A stretch of DNA of 64,000 nt, taken from contig NW_004955404.1 in NCBI RefSeq assembly GCF_000276665.1, positions 32,053,323-32,117,322 of the forward strand, in the 5' to 3' direction. The position numbers and the translations under genes were made by a program. The notes beneath the pieces are model-generated. The model was not told the DNA's origin. It did no database searches and was given only the letters and a program-made list of their open reading frames with translations. How positions within the stretch are numbered: position 1 is the first letter of the stretch; each line of letters begins with the position of its first letter. This DNA is from Chinchilla lanigera. Taxonomy: Eukaryota; Chordata; Mammalia; Rodentia; Chinchillidae. Shown one piece after another: positions 1 through 11,042 of this stretch.

Positions 1-52
1 GACCTTGTACTTGCTGGGCAAGTGCTGTGCAGCTGAGATAAATCCCAAACCC
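1..52 (-). repeat. ID-type tRNA-derived SINE, cut by window edge
   Basis: The reverse complement reads as the 5' half of the same SINE seen at 22673: a 'TTTGGGATTTATCTCAGC' box A region followed by 'GCCCAGCAAGTACAAGGTC'. The 3' part with box B and the A-rich tail lies outside the window. Confidence 0.75.
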
Positions 53-1107
53 CTTTCCTGGATCATATTTTTTGTGTTAAACTCCTCTATGGTCATTTTA
101 CCTTTAATTTATTACACTTTTTAAAAAAATTCTAAATGAAGCACATTGAAGATTTCAACTACATTTTTATCTGGTTCTCCTGGACTTCCTTGAACATATA
201 TGTTTTCTAGTTAGCTTCTATTAGTAGGTTCCATGTAGGTTTTTTTACTGTTATTGTCTTTTAAATGTTTCCATTCATCATTACAATATTTTCCTAAATA
301 GCCTATATTATTTCAAGTACTTACATCGCATATATCCAAATGATTTGCCATCATTTGTTGCAACTCTCTGTATAAAATCTAATGTTTATTGCTAACTTCT
401 GTGTTGGTTTTTATTTTCCCATAATAATAAGGCCTTGACTCTGCTCTGTATGTGCTAGGTTAAGAATGTAGGTATATATTTCCTTAAAATGTGTTACTGG
501 GTCACTCTCTCACTTACATATTGTCAAATACTCATTTATGCTCTCAGAGAGTAATGATATCTTGGCTGGGTATGAAATTGCTAATCATTTCTTAGTGGTG
601 CCTTCACCATTTTATAGCTTTTAGGGTAGCCTAAGTAATACTATAAATGTCAAATATGATACATCTTTGAAGTCCCATTCTCTCTGTCTAAATATGTGTG
701 GACTTTCCTCTTGATTCTTTAACTTAACACATTTCAGCATACTGTATTTTCCTCACCAATCAGGTCTGAGACCTGCAGACTCAGTCTATATTTAGCACAG
801 ATTTTTTTCCCAGTTCTTTATTTATTGCTTATTTTCTGTTTGTTACTCTATTTCTTTCTATAACTGTAGTAGCCATATTTCAGGTTTATTTACTCTATTT
901 TTCAAGTCTTTTACTTTTCTAAGATGATTTTATCATTTCACGTTTTGAGATAGTCCACTTTTTCTTCTTAGCTCTACATCTGGGCTCAATGATAAACATA
1001 CTTAATCTACTAAATTGTGTCATAGAGAAGTCCCATCTTTCTTCTTTATGTAACATAAACTCTTTAGCATGATTATTATTTTGTTCATGTTGCAGTTTTT
1101 CTCCTTG
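53..1107. other. unassigned A+T-rich stretch
   Basis: I see no gene, no long open frame and no repeat I can name securely. Short T-runs and A+T-rich words dominate. An old LINE remnant is possible but not demonstrable by eye. Confidence 0.4.
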
Positions 1108-1260
1108 TAGTAGGCAGGATTCTAAGATGGGTCTCAAAATTCTCTGTGGATATTACATACTTACCATAATCTCCCTGCAGCAAGTGTGGATGGAACACAG
1201 AAAGTGAAGCTGACACTCAACTGCTAATTGTCTGGGAATTACTATGTAGCAAGAGGAGGT
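1108..1260 (+). repeat. possible MLT1-like LTR fragment
   Basis: The segment opens with 'GTAGGCAGGATTCTAAGATGG', close to the 5' end of one group of old mammalian MaLR LTRs ('GTAGGCAGATTCTAAGATGG'). The rest is too diverged to assign. Confidence 0.3.
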
Positions 1261-2645
1261 GAAGGCATCTCTCCAGCAGTTAGGTGGGGTATTTGGGGTT
1301 TTTCTTTATTATTTTCTCGTGGCTGGAGCACCTTAGATGGATGTGAGTTCTTTTTGTCCCTACATCTCCAGTGTGGTTGTCAGAAGAGCTCAGAAATTAA
1401 AGGGTAGCTGAATAGGCAGGGATCCTGTTCCCACCAAGGCACCCGGAAAGTCATCTCTGTTTTTCAGGACCCTCTCACGTTTTCCAGTCTCTCGATTGAG
1501 AGGATGCAATTTACCAGTTGTGTAATTTCTTGACCTTATGGAGAAGGCTACTCAGAAACTCATGGGGTTGGTGGTCCCTACCTCCCAGAGAGCCTGCAGA
1601 TCTCTGAAGGCAAAAATCTTTCCAAGATTTAAGATACTCTGATTGTTACTCAGATATTTGATTCTGCTGTCCAAGCCTTCATCTGCTCATGAGGTAGAAA
1701 GATCTACTTGTCTTATCCAAAGACCAAAACCTTGTTCACCCATTTTCTCCTTTTTCTCTACAACTGTTTGTCTAATGAAAAGAAGATTAAATTTCCCCTG
1801 CCAAAGTCTTTTCTCTAGGGCCTACACACAAGGAAAAATACTTTTTTCTCTATCTTTCTAAATTCTCAGCAGGGACCCCAGTGAAATACAGAATAACAAG
1901 AGAAAAAGAAACAGAGGTTTGTTAACATGCATATATACTACATGCATATGGAAGAAAACTCAGGAAGTAATAATTCTCAAAGAGGTGGCTTAGAATTCCA
2001 GCTTCATGGCATCTTCCACAAAAAACATTTTAGAGAAATGGCAAGATAGAGGAACCAGAGCTTGATTCTCTAGGGATAGAAATTTGTGGGAAGGAAATTT
2101 TTTTTTTTTTTTACAATAATGGTAGATAAAGGCGAACTAATAAAGTTCCTCATGTACATTCCTCTCGTGCTATCTTCAGGCTGATTAGGGTCTAAAACCT
2201 GGGGACCACACTTGTCCTTCCTGGTAGAGAGTGGAGGAAGGATACATGCATAAATTTATCTTCTGCTTTCTGGCAAATAGGAGGAGAATGGAGATTGTAT
2301 CTGCTTCTTTTTACTTAGCTCCAGCTGAAAATAATCCTCATGCCAAAGTGGCATATTTTGGGGTAACATATTAATTTCATTCTAAAAATGAGATCTTTTT
2401 TTTTGTTTTAAAGAGAAAAAAGCAATAACACAATAACAACAGCAAAGACGTTTTTGAAAAATATTGATATTGAGTTTTAAAAAGAACAATATGTGTATAT
2501 TTACATTTGTATATATTTGCATAAAAGCATGTACTCTGGGTTCAGATTGCTCAAATTCCTCCACTTTGTATGTGATCTTATAAGTTCTATCAGTTTAAGT
2601 GTACTGCCTCCAAAGTTTAAGTGTTGTCAGTGGATGTTATTAACA
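1261..2645. other. unassigned sequence
   Basis: No gene or clear repeat is visible. Small frames (for example 1643-1861) lack any recognisable domain. A T13 run lies at about 2099-2111. Confidence 0.4.
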
Positions 2646-2649
2646 TGTG

Positions 2650-2885
2650 TTGTCCTTAAAAAGGTGATGAGGTCATGAGGACTTTTATTCATTATAAAAA
2701 AGGATATTTATAAAAGAGGCCTTATGCAGCTGATGTCAAGCTGGCTACCTTGTTCTTTCCCTCTTCTGCCATGTAAGGACACAACATTCCTTCCTTCTGA
2801 AGGGTGCAGCCCACACCAGACAGCTGAGCCTGGCAGGGTCTCATCTTTGACTTCATAGTCTCTAGAGCTGTAAGGAAATTAGGAG
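2650..2885 (+). repeat. ERVL-MaLR LTR fragment
   Basis: Words typical of the middle and 3' part of MaLR LTRs occur in the correct order: 'GATGAGGTCATGAGG', 'TATAAAAGAGGCC', 'CTTCTGCCATGTAAGGACAC', then a 'CTCATCTTTGACTTC' segment and 'GAGCTGTAAGGAAAT'. The element is old and incomplete. I did not find its termini or a target duplication. Confidence 0.55.
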
Positions 2886-5040
2886 AAGCCATGAAAATGA
2901 ACTAAGTAAGTTGCATCATCCATTTACATATGAGTCAATGACTTCGCAGATTGTATGTCCAAGCCCTTATCAGCCCTCATGAGTTCAGTTAATTATTGCT
3001 TTCGTTAACTTACAAAGACATTGCCCTCAATGACAAACTACTATGTTTTAGGGAGAGTAACATAAGAAATATTTTAAGATTACCACTAATGTGTATTTCT
3101 TCATAATGGCTGATAAAAGGTAGTATTTGTGATAAAAAAGTATACATTTCTTCATTTTCTTGGTATTTGCTTGTGCTCACATTATTAGTGTTACTCCAAT
3201 TTATGGTGTGTTACCAGGTGTGCTAGCCACTGGTTTATTTTTTGAGGGTTAGTTTGGTTCAAACTAAAATATTTAATCTGCAGGCACAAGCAGACCACAG
3301 TGTCTTGCAGAGCTCTGGAAGCAGTGTTGACCTTGAGGTCTTGTGTGCAAGGCCTTCAGCTTGTAAAGTTTCCAATTTTCCCTAATGGACCCAGTCATCT
3401 ATGTGTGTTATATGTTAGTAAATATTGTTTATACATAGAAATGTATAAAAATTCATACACTAATATTTTATTTTCCCTGGAGTTTATATACCCTACTTTA
3501 GACCATTGAACTAAAGGACTTCTTAGAACATTACCAAATATTTTATTAAGCACCCCTCCATGCTGGGGGATGCATTCATATGGTTAATATCATCTTACAG
3601 CGTAGAGACAGAAGCTGAAATTTTGTCAAAGGAGTTATTTGTGTTCATTTGCAGTGAAAAATGAAATAGTTTCCCTTAATTTAGTACTTTTAAAAGCATA
3701 TTTAGTTGTATTTGGGGTTGTTACAGGCTATTATAGGTAATGCTGCTTTATTGAGCATATAGATGCAAAGCACGCGGGATAATCTTCACTTGCTGCCTCA
3801 CGTAATTCTACCGGTAGTTTTGGCGCTTGTTTTGATAGTTGTAGGTTGTTTGTGGATTAAGCTCATTGGGTACCAGTTAATACTTTAACTCACTGCATCA
3901 TGAATTGCAATATCTGCTCTCATGTGAATCTGATGAGGCAGAATACTTAAACATGCAACAAGTTACATGAGGTGGGTATATTACATAGCTAGACAGTGTG
4001 GCAGAACAAATGCCTATGATTCAGGACAAACTGGCCCACTAAGGCCCAGGAAAACTGCCCAGACTAGATAGAATCCCATCTGCTTGTTCCTCCTTGCACC
4101 ACAGCTGAAGGACTCAGAAGGCAGCCCGCCCTGGGTGTTACAACCTTCCGCAACAAGTTTGCATAGCCCAAGTACCGATGGGTACACACTTCCTAGGAGG
4201 AAACTGGAACAGATGATGGAATGATGAACCTTCAAAACACAAAGTGCCCAAACTGCAACCCAAACTCACTTATTTATTGTAAAGTGCCAACACTGTAATT
4301 AAACCTGAATACTGAGGTTTTCATTTTTAAATATTCATACATTCACATCTTTTTTTTTTTTAAAGAAAAACAACGTGCATGCCTTAGGTGCACCACCACT
4401 GGCCTAGGGACTCCAGGCAGCTCTTCCTTATCTACAAATGTCACATTTTAGCACATTCTAGTTATTTTTGAGAAATATAGCAGGAAAAACTTATATCTGG
4501 ATCAGTGCCAGACTATCCAGAGAATTGTCCTGCATACCAGTTTTTATTCAGTACGAAAACTGAAACGCAGAGATGTAGGAAATATGCTAAAAGAGACCTA
4601 GTAAGTTACAGTGATGAGATCAAAATTGATTTTTTTCCCATAAATTCTTTTTGTAAGGTCTGCATTCTATTAGATCATTTCAGTAATTTCAGTAGAAGGT
4701 GAAAAATAGCTACAATTGTGCACTGATTATCTTCACACTCCTACTGTTTTGTATAGTGATTCTCTCATAATAAATATTAGTGAAATGACACTAAAGGGTT
4801 AAATGGGGCAAGGAAGTATACCTTACAGTGGCATTAGATAGGAAGCTACTAGAGAAATTGAGAGAGCATTAAAAACTAGTACCTTTGAGGATCATATGAC
4901 AGTAGCAATCAGCCTCCAACCAAAGCGGCTAAAGTTGCTAACTAGACTTGGGCCAATTTTTTCCCCCTCATGATAATTTTATGTTTCAGTGCTTCCTCAA
5001 ACCTTCACAAGTCATTTATGTCAATAAAAAATGAAATTGC
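2886..5040. other. mostly unassigned; weak MIR-like traces
   Basis: No coding sequence is visible. At about 4545-4620 the words 'ACGAAAACTGAAACGCAGAG' and 'CCTAGTAAGTTACAGTGATG' resemble a decayed MIR SINE. A second weak MIR-like trace lies near 3745-3830. Neither is strong enough for a separate call. Confidence 0.35.
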
Positions 5041-5050
5041 CACAATATCT

Positions 5051-5136
5051 TTTTTAATGTGTGTGTGGTACCAGGAATCAAACTCAGGACCTAGCACTTG
5101 CCAGGCAGGCGCTGTGCTGCTGAGTTATATCTCCAA
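5051..5136 (-). repeat. ID-type SINE with target duplication
   Basis: The reverse complement gives a full ID body: 'GGAGATATAACTCAGCAG' (box A), 'GCCTGCCTGGCAAGTGCTAG', then 'CCTGAGTTTGATTCCTGGTA' (box B) and a short CA-rich tail. It is flanked by the direct repeat 'CACAATATCT' at 5041-5050 and 5137-5146, the signature of L1-driven retroposition. Confidence 0.88.
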
Positions 5137-5329
5137 CACAATATCTCTTTCATTTTTAAAAGGTTTGTGAGTTTTGAAGAGCTGTCATCTTTATTTAAAA
5201 ATATATGTGTGTCATGTATTAGATTATCTAGAATCTCAAGGTGTGACCGATACAGTGGATGGGCACAAAATTCACCTTTCCACCTCAGAATTTGCAGAAG
5301 GCAGAGGTCTAAGGGTACATTTTTTACCC

Positions 5330-6180
5330 AAGGAACATGTATTAATAAACAACTGCTATGTGTCTGGCACCTTACTAGACAGAAAGTTTTTGACAGAGCC
5401 CAGGCTCCAGGAAGCACACAAGCTCCAGGGAATATAGCTATTGAACAAGTGATTGGATGTATTTTAGAATAAGGTATTTGTTAGAATGATCAGAAGGATG
5501 TACTACAGAGATGAAACAGAAGGACACTGAAGGAGAGAAATAAAAGTATGTGTAATGTTGATTCAGAAGTTCAAAGAACCCCTGATGTAAAGAGCAGAAG
5601 GGGAGAATATCAAGAAGTTATGGTATAACTGGGCATGGTGGCACATGCCTGTAATTCTAGCACTCAGAATACTGAGACAAGTAGATCACCAGAAGTTTGA
5701 GACCAGCCTGGGTTACACAGTGAGTTGAAGACCAGCCTAGGGTACATTGTGAGACCTTGTTTAACTCCCCAAAAATGAACAAACAACAACAACAATAACA
5801 AGAACAACAAAAGAAGGGATGGTAGAGTGGTAGCTGGGGGGATGATTATCTAGGGTCCTTTTGGTCTGTTAAGGGACTTGAATTTTATCCTAAGAATGGG
5901 AAGACAATGGAAGAGTTGGCTTGAAGTTGGGGATGCCATGATCAGACTTACATCTCTGGAGCTGGAAAGAAGAAAATGGATTACAGAGGATAAGAATGGA
6001 AAGGGGAGGCCAATTTGAAAACACTCCAGGCATGATAGAAGTTTAATCTGGATTGGAATGAGGATGGGGAGATGGACATAAATGGTTGGATTCAGGAAGT
6101 ACTGGGGCGATAGCCATGAAGGTTGCAATCTTGTGAGGCAGGAGAGGGAAGAATCCAGGATGAATTGCCCCTCCACACAG
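5330..6180 (+). repeat. ancient interspersed repeat, family not named
   Basis: The segment contains a run of phrases shared by an old mammalian repeat: 'CTGCTATGTGTCTGGCACC' near 5352, 'TTGAATTTTATCCTAAGAATG' near 5879, 'CCATGATCAGACTTACATCT' near 5936 and 'GGTTGGATTCAGGAAGTACTG' near 6084. The B1 at 5626-5810 interrupts it. Similar but weaker phrases occur at 36310-36860 and in the last kilobase of the window. I do not assign a family name. Confidence 0.35.
5626..5810 (+). repeat. B1 (7SL-derived) SINE with internal duplication
   Basis: It starts with 'GGGCATGGTGGCACATGCCT', contains 'GTTTGAGACCAGCCTGGGTT', and then repeats 'GAAGACCAGCCTAGGGTAC', so the right part carries an internal duplication. 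It ends in an A/C-rich AAC-repeat tail. Flanks of 'AAGAAGTTATGGTA' (5612-5625) and 'AAGAAGGGATGGTA' (5811-5824) match at 12 of 14 positions and look like an aged target duplication. Confidence 0.88.
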
Positions 6181-6344
6181 GTGCAAAAATGGATTTGTAG
6201 AACATGACCTCAGAGTTGCTCACTCTCTGGAAGTAATGTCTCTGGTCTTCCAACAAGTCCAGCAACGTTAGAGATGGAGAATTCTTTTAATATGTTTATC
6301 CAAAGTATCATATTTGATAAATCACCATTTGTAAGAGATAATTT

Positions 6345-6845
6345 GCAAAAATGGCTGCATGTTCCTACCCTGACCTATATCTGTGCCCTGACCTTTCATC
6401 TGCTTCCATCAGAGGTGGAGTATTAGCCCACCTTAAATCAAGTCTTGCTCAGAGAATAGATTTTGGTACAAGTAATGGTATGACAGCTCCATGCCCAAAC
6501 CACACAAGTCTTCAAGTGCATTTACTTAGTTTCTTAGGACCATAAAGAAGGCCAGGCTTGTCTTCTGGATTGTGAGAAATCTATCATGGGAACCCTGTAA
6601 GCTCTGTTGTGTAAGCCGAGGTCCCAGACATGGAGAGAGTCCATAACGATCTGCAAAGTTACCAGCCTAAATTACAGCAGACCATAGAATATAAAGGTAC
6701 TTGTCACAACCAGAAAAACAGCTTAACTGAGCACAGCCAAAATTGCTAATGGTCAAAATTGAGCTAAATAAGTGGTTATTAATTTTTAGTGGCTAAGTTC
6801 TGATATGATTTGTTACTCAGTCATAGCTAGCTGATATAATATGCT
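6345..6845 (+). repeat. MLT1-type MaLR LTR
   Basis: The 3' half carries typical MLT1 phrases: 'CACAGCCAAAATTGCTAATG', 'GAGCTAAATAAGTGGTTATT', 'GTGGCTAAGTTCTGATATG' and 'GTTACTCAGTCATAGCTAGC', in the order expected for a plus-strand copy. The 5' half is diverged and its start is approximate. Confidence 0.6.
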
Positions 6846-8545
6846 GTCATTCTATCCTCATCTTGTCTAACATCACCCAAAAGATATCTTTGCTGGAGAT
6901 GGCAGGTAATTATTAAGTGACTATATTATTATTAAGCTGAGATGGGCACTTTACAGTACAATTTAACCACAGACATTGTCGAGGGCTCAAATTCAGTTGG
7001 CATCTCAGAGATTCTGACTCAAATAAGTAACTACATTGATTTGAATTGATATTATTTATCACAACAGTTGTTTGCATACAATATGTTTCTGGGCACAATA
7101 CAAATTGCTTTTATTATAAACCACAGGAAATTTGACCTACAGGAAATGGCACATTTTTCTTTGTCTTATTTTATACTATAATCAGTGCATTTAAATCACA
7201 AAGTGAATCCAGAATATCAATCTGTTTAGCATGTCTTCATTTAATTTGCTAACAACACAAAATATATGTGCACTTGGCAGTTAAAATGAAAAATAATGAG
7301 GCACTTAGAAAAATTAGATTACCACATTATAATATAATAAGAATTTAATGATACAAGTAGCATATACCACTCATACATTTTGGTATATGGGAAGCTACAC
7401 AATTGCCAGCATTGTGGATTTTTTCCTTTTGGTTGCCAGAAAATATTCATGTGATTTACAGTCAGATGTAATAATGTTGTTCTACTGGAATAAAACCTAT
7501 TATGACACCATATATAACTTTTATTAATTTTATTCTATTGGATAATTGGAGACCTCCTATGTTTTTAAAATGACAAAGTAGAGACTTCAGCTCATTTTAC
7601 ACTTTTTAATTTCATGCTTGTCTTCAGCTAAATCTCTTCCATAAATTTCAATTCAACAAAACGTAAATGTAGCACCAAGTTAAAGCTTAATGAATTGGTT
7701 AGAATTAATCCAGGAGTTAAAAAAAAAACTAGTGTTTTTAATCTTAAATGTTCCTCTCAATTGATGTGAAGTTTAGTTGGAGACAGCAATGCCTGAGTTA
7801 CTTGTATGGCCAATAACATCAAGCATAACTCTGCTGCTAGGATGTCAAAGCAAATAGAAATAGCTTAGGGGTAATGGGAAATGTAATAATCACATCTGCT
7901 GAGAATTTCTGGATCCTTTGGCCTGCAATCTCTGGCAGCTACCTGGCACAATGGTCAAATGTCATGGATGAGTGGATTTTGTTTATGGCATATAACACTG
8001 TCATCTCATTTTCAGGGGTGACAGTGGTACTACTCATTTCAGTAAATTGACTTTGCTGTGCTGTGTGACTCATTCATTTGGAAGGTTCAAGGCTGATAAA
8101 CTGACAAAAAGGAGAAGGTAAGATAGGAGTATGGAATGGATTAGTATAACATTCCATAATTTATCAAGATAAGATTAATAGCTTTGCATTTTGCATCATT
8201 AAAAGAAAATTCCAGTATTAGTGCTATCCTGTTATTACTAAGTGGAGCTATCTACCCAAATACATGGCCACAAAAATCTAATACTTAGCTTTTTAAGGCA
8301 AGATGATTTCCTAGCTCTTTTGGGAATTTTTTTGTTTAGTTGTATTTATTATTTTAAGTTGACATTTAATTTAGTATCATTTTTCCTGCCTTCCATAAAA
8401 ATAAACACATTTTCCTTAAATTCTTTTAAAATAATTTTATAGTAGAAAACCATAAACTAAGAGGAAATCAGCTACCAAAAACCTGGGCAAACTGACAGTA
8501 ATTTTCCTCTAGTAAATCATTCTTCTTGCTCAGCATCATCATTCT
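6846..8545. other. unassigned low-repeat sequence
   Basis: No gene or clear repeat is visible over about 1.7 kb. A+T-rich but complex sequence with homeodomain-type TAATTA-like words and 'TTTGCAT' motifs occurs around 6950-7700. A 22-base partial tandem duplication ('CATTCTTCTTGCTC' twice) lies at about 8518-8553. Confidence 0.4.
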
Positions 8546-8548
8546 TCT

Positions 8549-8885
8549 TGCTCTGGTCTGAATATTTATGCCCCACCCTGTGCCATGTTCACGTTAAACG
8601 GTTACCTCAAAATGATGGCTAGTGGGTGTGACCTTTCAGAGGGGATTAGGTCATGAGAATAAAACTTCCATGGTTAGGGTTACCGCCCTTATGAAATAGG
8701 CCAGAAAAACCCATTTGCCGCTTGAGTGACGCAGTGAGAAGGTACCATCTATAGAAACTCTCACCACCAAATTTCCTGGCACCTGATCTTGAACTCTCAG
8801 CCTCCAAAACTGAAACAAATACATCTGTTGCTTATGAGATGTTCAGTTTATGGCATTTTTATAGCAGTCTGAATAAACTAAGGTA
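8549..8885 (+). repeat. MaLR solo LTR, near full length
   Basis: It begins 'TGCTCTGGTCTGAATATTTA' and carries 'GGGGATTAGGTCATGAGAAT', 'GCAGTGAGAAGGTACCATCT', 'TGATCTTGAACTCTCAGCCT' and 'CTCCAAAACTGAAACAAAT', ending 'GAATAAACTAAGGTA'. These correspond in order to the MST/MLT1-type LTR layout. No convincing 5-base target duplication could be fixed. Confidence 0.75.
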
Positions 8886-9762
8886 TCTTCCTTACCTAGA
8901 AACATGCTTTTAAGATCTAGTACAAATAGATGTAGGAAGCTATGCTGTAAGTTGAAGAGATCTGAGCTATAGAACTTACTATCAGTAGGAAAATTTATGA
9001 GTTTTTTTAAAGCTTATCTGAGTACGGGAGGTTAAGTACAAAGATGGAAGTAGGGATCCAGGATGGGGCAGGCATGGGAAGGGGTTTGGTTCTAGAAACC
9101 CTTCCAAGCACATGTCAGGAGTCTGAGACTAGCTGTGCTATCCAGTGGCAGAACACACAGCAGAAATTAAAATAAGGTCCTGGACCTCGGTCAGACTTGG
9201 AGATGCAGTTACTGAGGATTAATTTACCAAAGAGTGATAGAAGGCAGTTTGTAAACCAGGTAGGCAGGTAGGATGCATAAATAGATATTGTGAGTCAAAA
9301 GCTCCTGAAATGTTATGAAACTAAGAGAAATACAGATCAGTGTATACTTAGCAGCATGATTCAGAGAAAAAAATGAATGAATTTAAACACAGGTCCACTT
9401 TCCACTATAATCAAGAGAAAACTGCTTTTTCACACTAAATGGGAGCCAAACTCAAATTCAGAGCCCAGAACTGAATGCTGATACATTATTCCAAGAATAC
9501 CCAATACACCTATAACTGGCATGTTACACCTTTATTGTTCATGCTACTTTCTTATACAGCATCCCAAACTGATCTTCAAAGCACTTTTGCGGGGTGTGAC
9601 CCAACTATCACTGTATCCATTTCACTGATACAGGAAGAAAACTGAGTTTTAGTGACTTGTTCATAGAGGCAAAACTGAAACTAGTTTCTGAGGCTTAAAT
9701 AGTTGAATTCGCCTCCTCTCTTATATTCCAGGTGCCAAAACACTGAGTGACTAAAGGGTCAC
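8886..9762. other. mostly unassigned; MIR-like trace
   Basis: No gene is visible. At about 9560-9690 the phrases 'TCCATTTCACTGATACAGG' and 'AAAACTGAGTTTTAGTGACT' suggest a decayed MIR on the plus strand. Confidence 0.35.
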
Positions 9763-10507
9763 TGTTATGGGTTGATTTGTGCTCCCACACCAAATAAGTT
9801 CAAATGTTAAATTCTTAACCCTAGTGCCTCAGAGCATGACAACATTTGGAGAGAGGATCTGTTATTATTTGCATCATAAGTGTCCCCAGAGGCTCATATG
9901 AACCTTTAAAAGGTGAGGACCACTGGAAAGATGTTATATCACTGGGAGTGTGAAACTTTAAGAGGATATTGGGATCCTGGTCTCTTCCCCTCTCTCTTTG
10001 CTTTCCTGCCATCATAAAGTGAGCAGCCTCTTCTCCACACATTCCCACTATAATGTTCTTCCTCACCCCAGGCCCAAAAGCAACAGACTGGAACCTCCAG
10101 AACTGTGAGCTAAACAGACCTTCCTCCTTCTAAATTAATTTATCTGTGGTATTTGTCACAGCACTGGAAAGCCGACTGATACAGGGTCTTTAGAGAAGTA
10201 ATCAAGTTAAAAACTAGATAACTGGGCAGTCCCTAATCAAACATGGCTGATATCTGTATAAAAAGAAGAACTTTGGAGGCAGACAGGCACAGAAGGTAGA
10301 TGATATGGAGACACAGGAAGAAGGTAGCCATTTACAAGCCAAGGGGAGAAGTCTGGAGCATATCCCTCCGTCACAGTTCTCCAAAGGAATTGACCTCATC
10401 ACCATCTCGGTTTCAGACCTACAGACTCCAGAATCATAAACAGAAAATGTGTGTTGATTGTACTACTCACTCTGTGTTGCTTTGTTACAGTAGACCTAAC
10501 AAGACCA
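9763..10507 (+). repeat. MLT1-type LTR split by a second LTR
   Basis: The left part (9763-9859) starts 'TGTTATGGGTTGATTTGTGC' and runs to 'CATTTGGAGAGAGGATC'. The right part resumes at 10184 with 'GGGTCTTTAGAGAAGTAATC' and continues through 'ACACAGGAAGAAGGTAGCCA', 'TTACAAGCCAAGGGGAGAAG' and 'TTTGTTACAGTAGACCTAAC'. Joined, the two parts follow the order of a single LTR, so the interval between them is a later insertion. Confidence 0.78.
9860..10183 (+). repeat. MaLR solo LTR nested in an older LTR
   Basis: This 324-base insert begins 'TGTTATTATTTGCATCATAA' and ends 'GCCGACTGATACA', so it has TG...CA ends. It contains 'GTGTCCCCAGAGGCTCATAT', 'TTGCTTTCCTGCCATCATAA' and 'CTCCAGAACTGTGAGCTAA'. 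The 5-base flanks 'GGATC' (9855-9859) and 'GGGTC' (10184-10188) match at 4 of 5 positions, as expected for an aged ERVL-type target duplication inside the host LTR. Confidence 0.78.
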
Positions 10508-10529
10508 CATGGGAACACTATTGTGGATT

Positions 10530-11042
10530 AAAGATGGTCAGGTGTTTCAGTTGCTGCTTCTATCAAGAGGCTGAACTCTCCTCTGCAGAAGTGTGGGTTG
10601 GCCTTCCCTATTTTGACCAATGGGAATCTGTAGAACTGAATCTGCACCAGGGTCAGCTTAAGCCTTAAGAAACTTGGAACTTCTGCTTTTACCTTGTTGG
10701 AGTTCATATAAAGAACTTCAGGTACCCTGCTACAAAGACTACATGGAGCAGGTAAGAGAAAGCAGGGCTATGGGAAAGGGCAGAGAAAGGTCCACCTGAC
10801 TCCTAAAGACCCCTGCCATCCTAGCTAAAGCATCAGAGGGGAGTGTGATGCCATGTGGTTGCTCCAGTACGGTCAGGTGGGTGTCCACGGGGTAGACCCC
10901 CTTGAATAACCTCAGCTGACACCACATGGAGACAAGCTATTTTTGTCTAGCCTGCCCAAATTGCAGAATTGCGAACAAATAAGTAATTGTTGTTTAAAGG
11001 CACCACTTAAAACGACGTGCTAGTCAGTGATGAGTATCTTAT
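10530..11042 (+). repeat. MLT1-type MaLR LTR
   Basis: The 3' part reads 'CCCAAATTGCAGAATTGCG', 'AACAAATAAGTAATTGTTGT' and 'TTTAAAGGCACCACTT', followed by a decayed terminal segment with 'GTGATGAGTATCTTATACTGA'-like sequence. That is the usual end of an MLT1 LTR. The 5' boundary is approximate. Confidence 0.6.

Noticed and set aside
5091..5472. Overlapping frames of 87-124 codons on both strands
   Set aside because: They run through an ID SINE and its flanks, overlap on both strands and show no domain.
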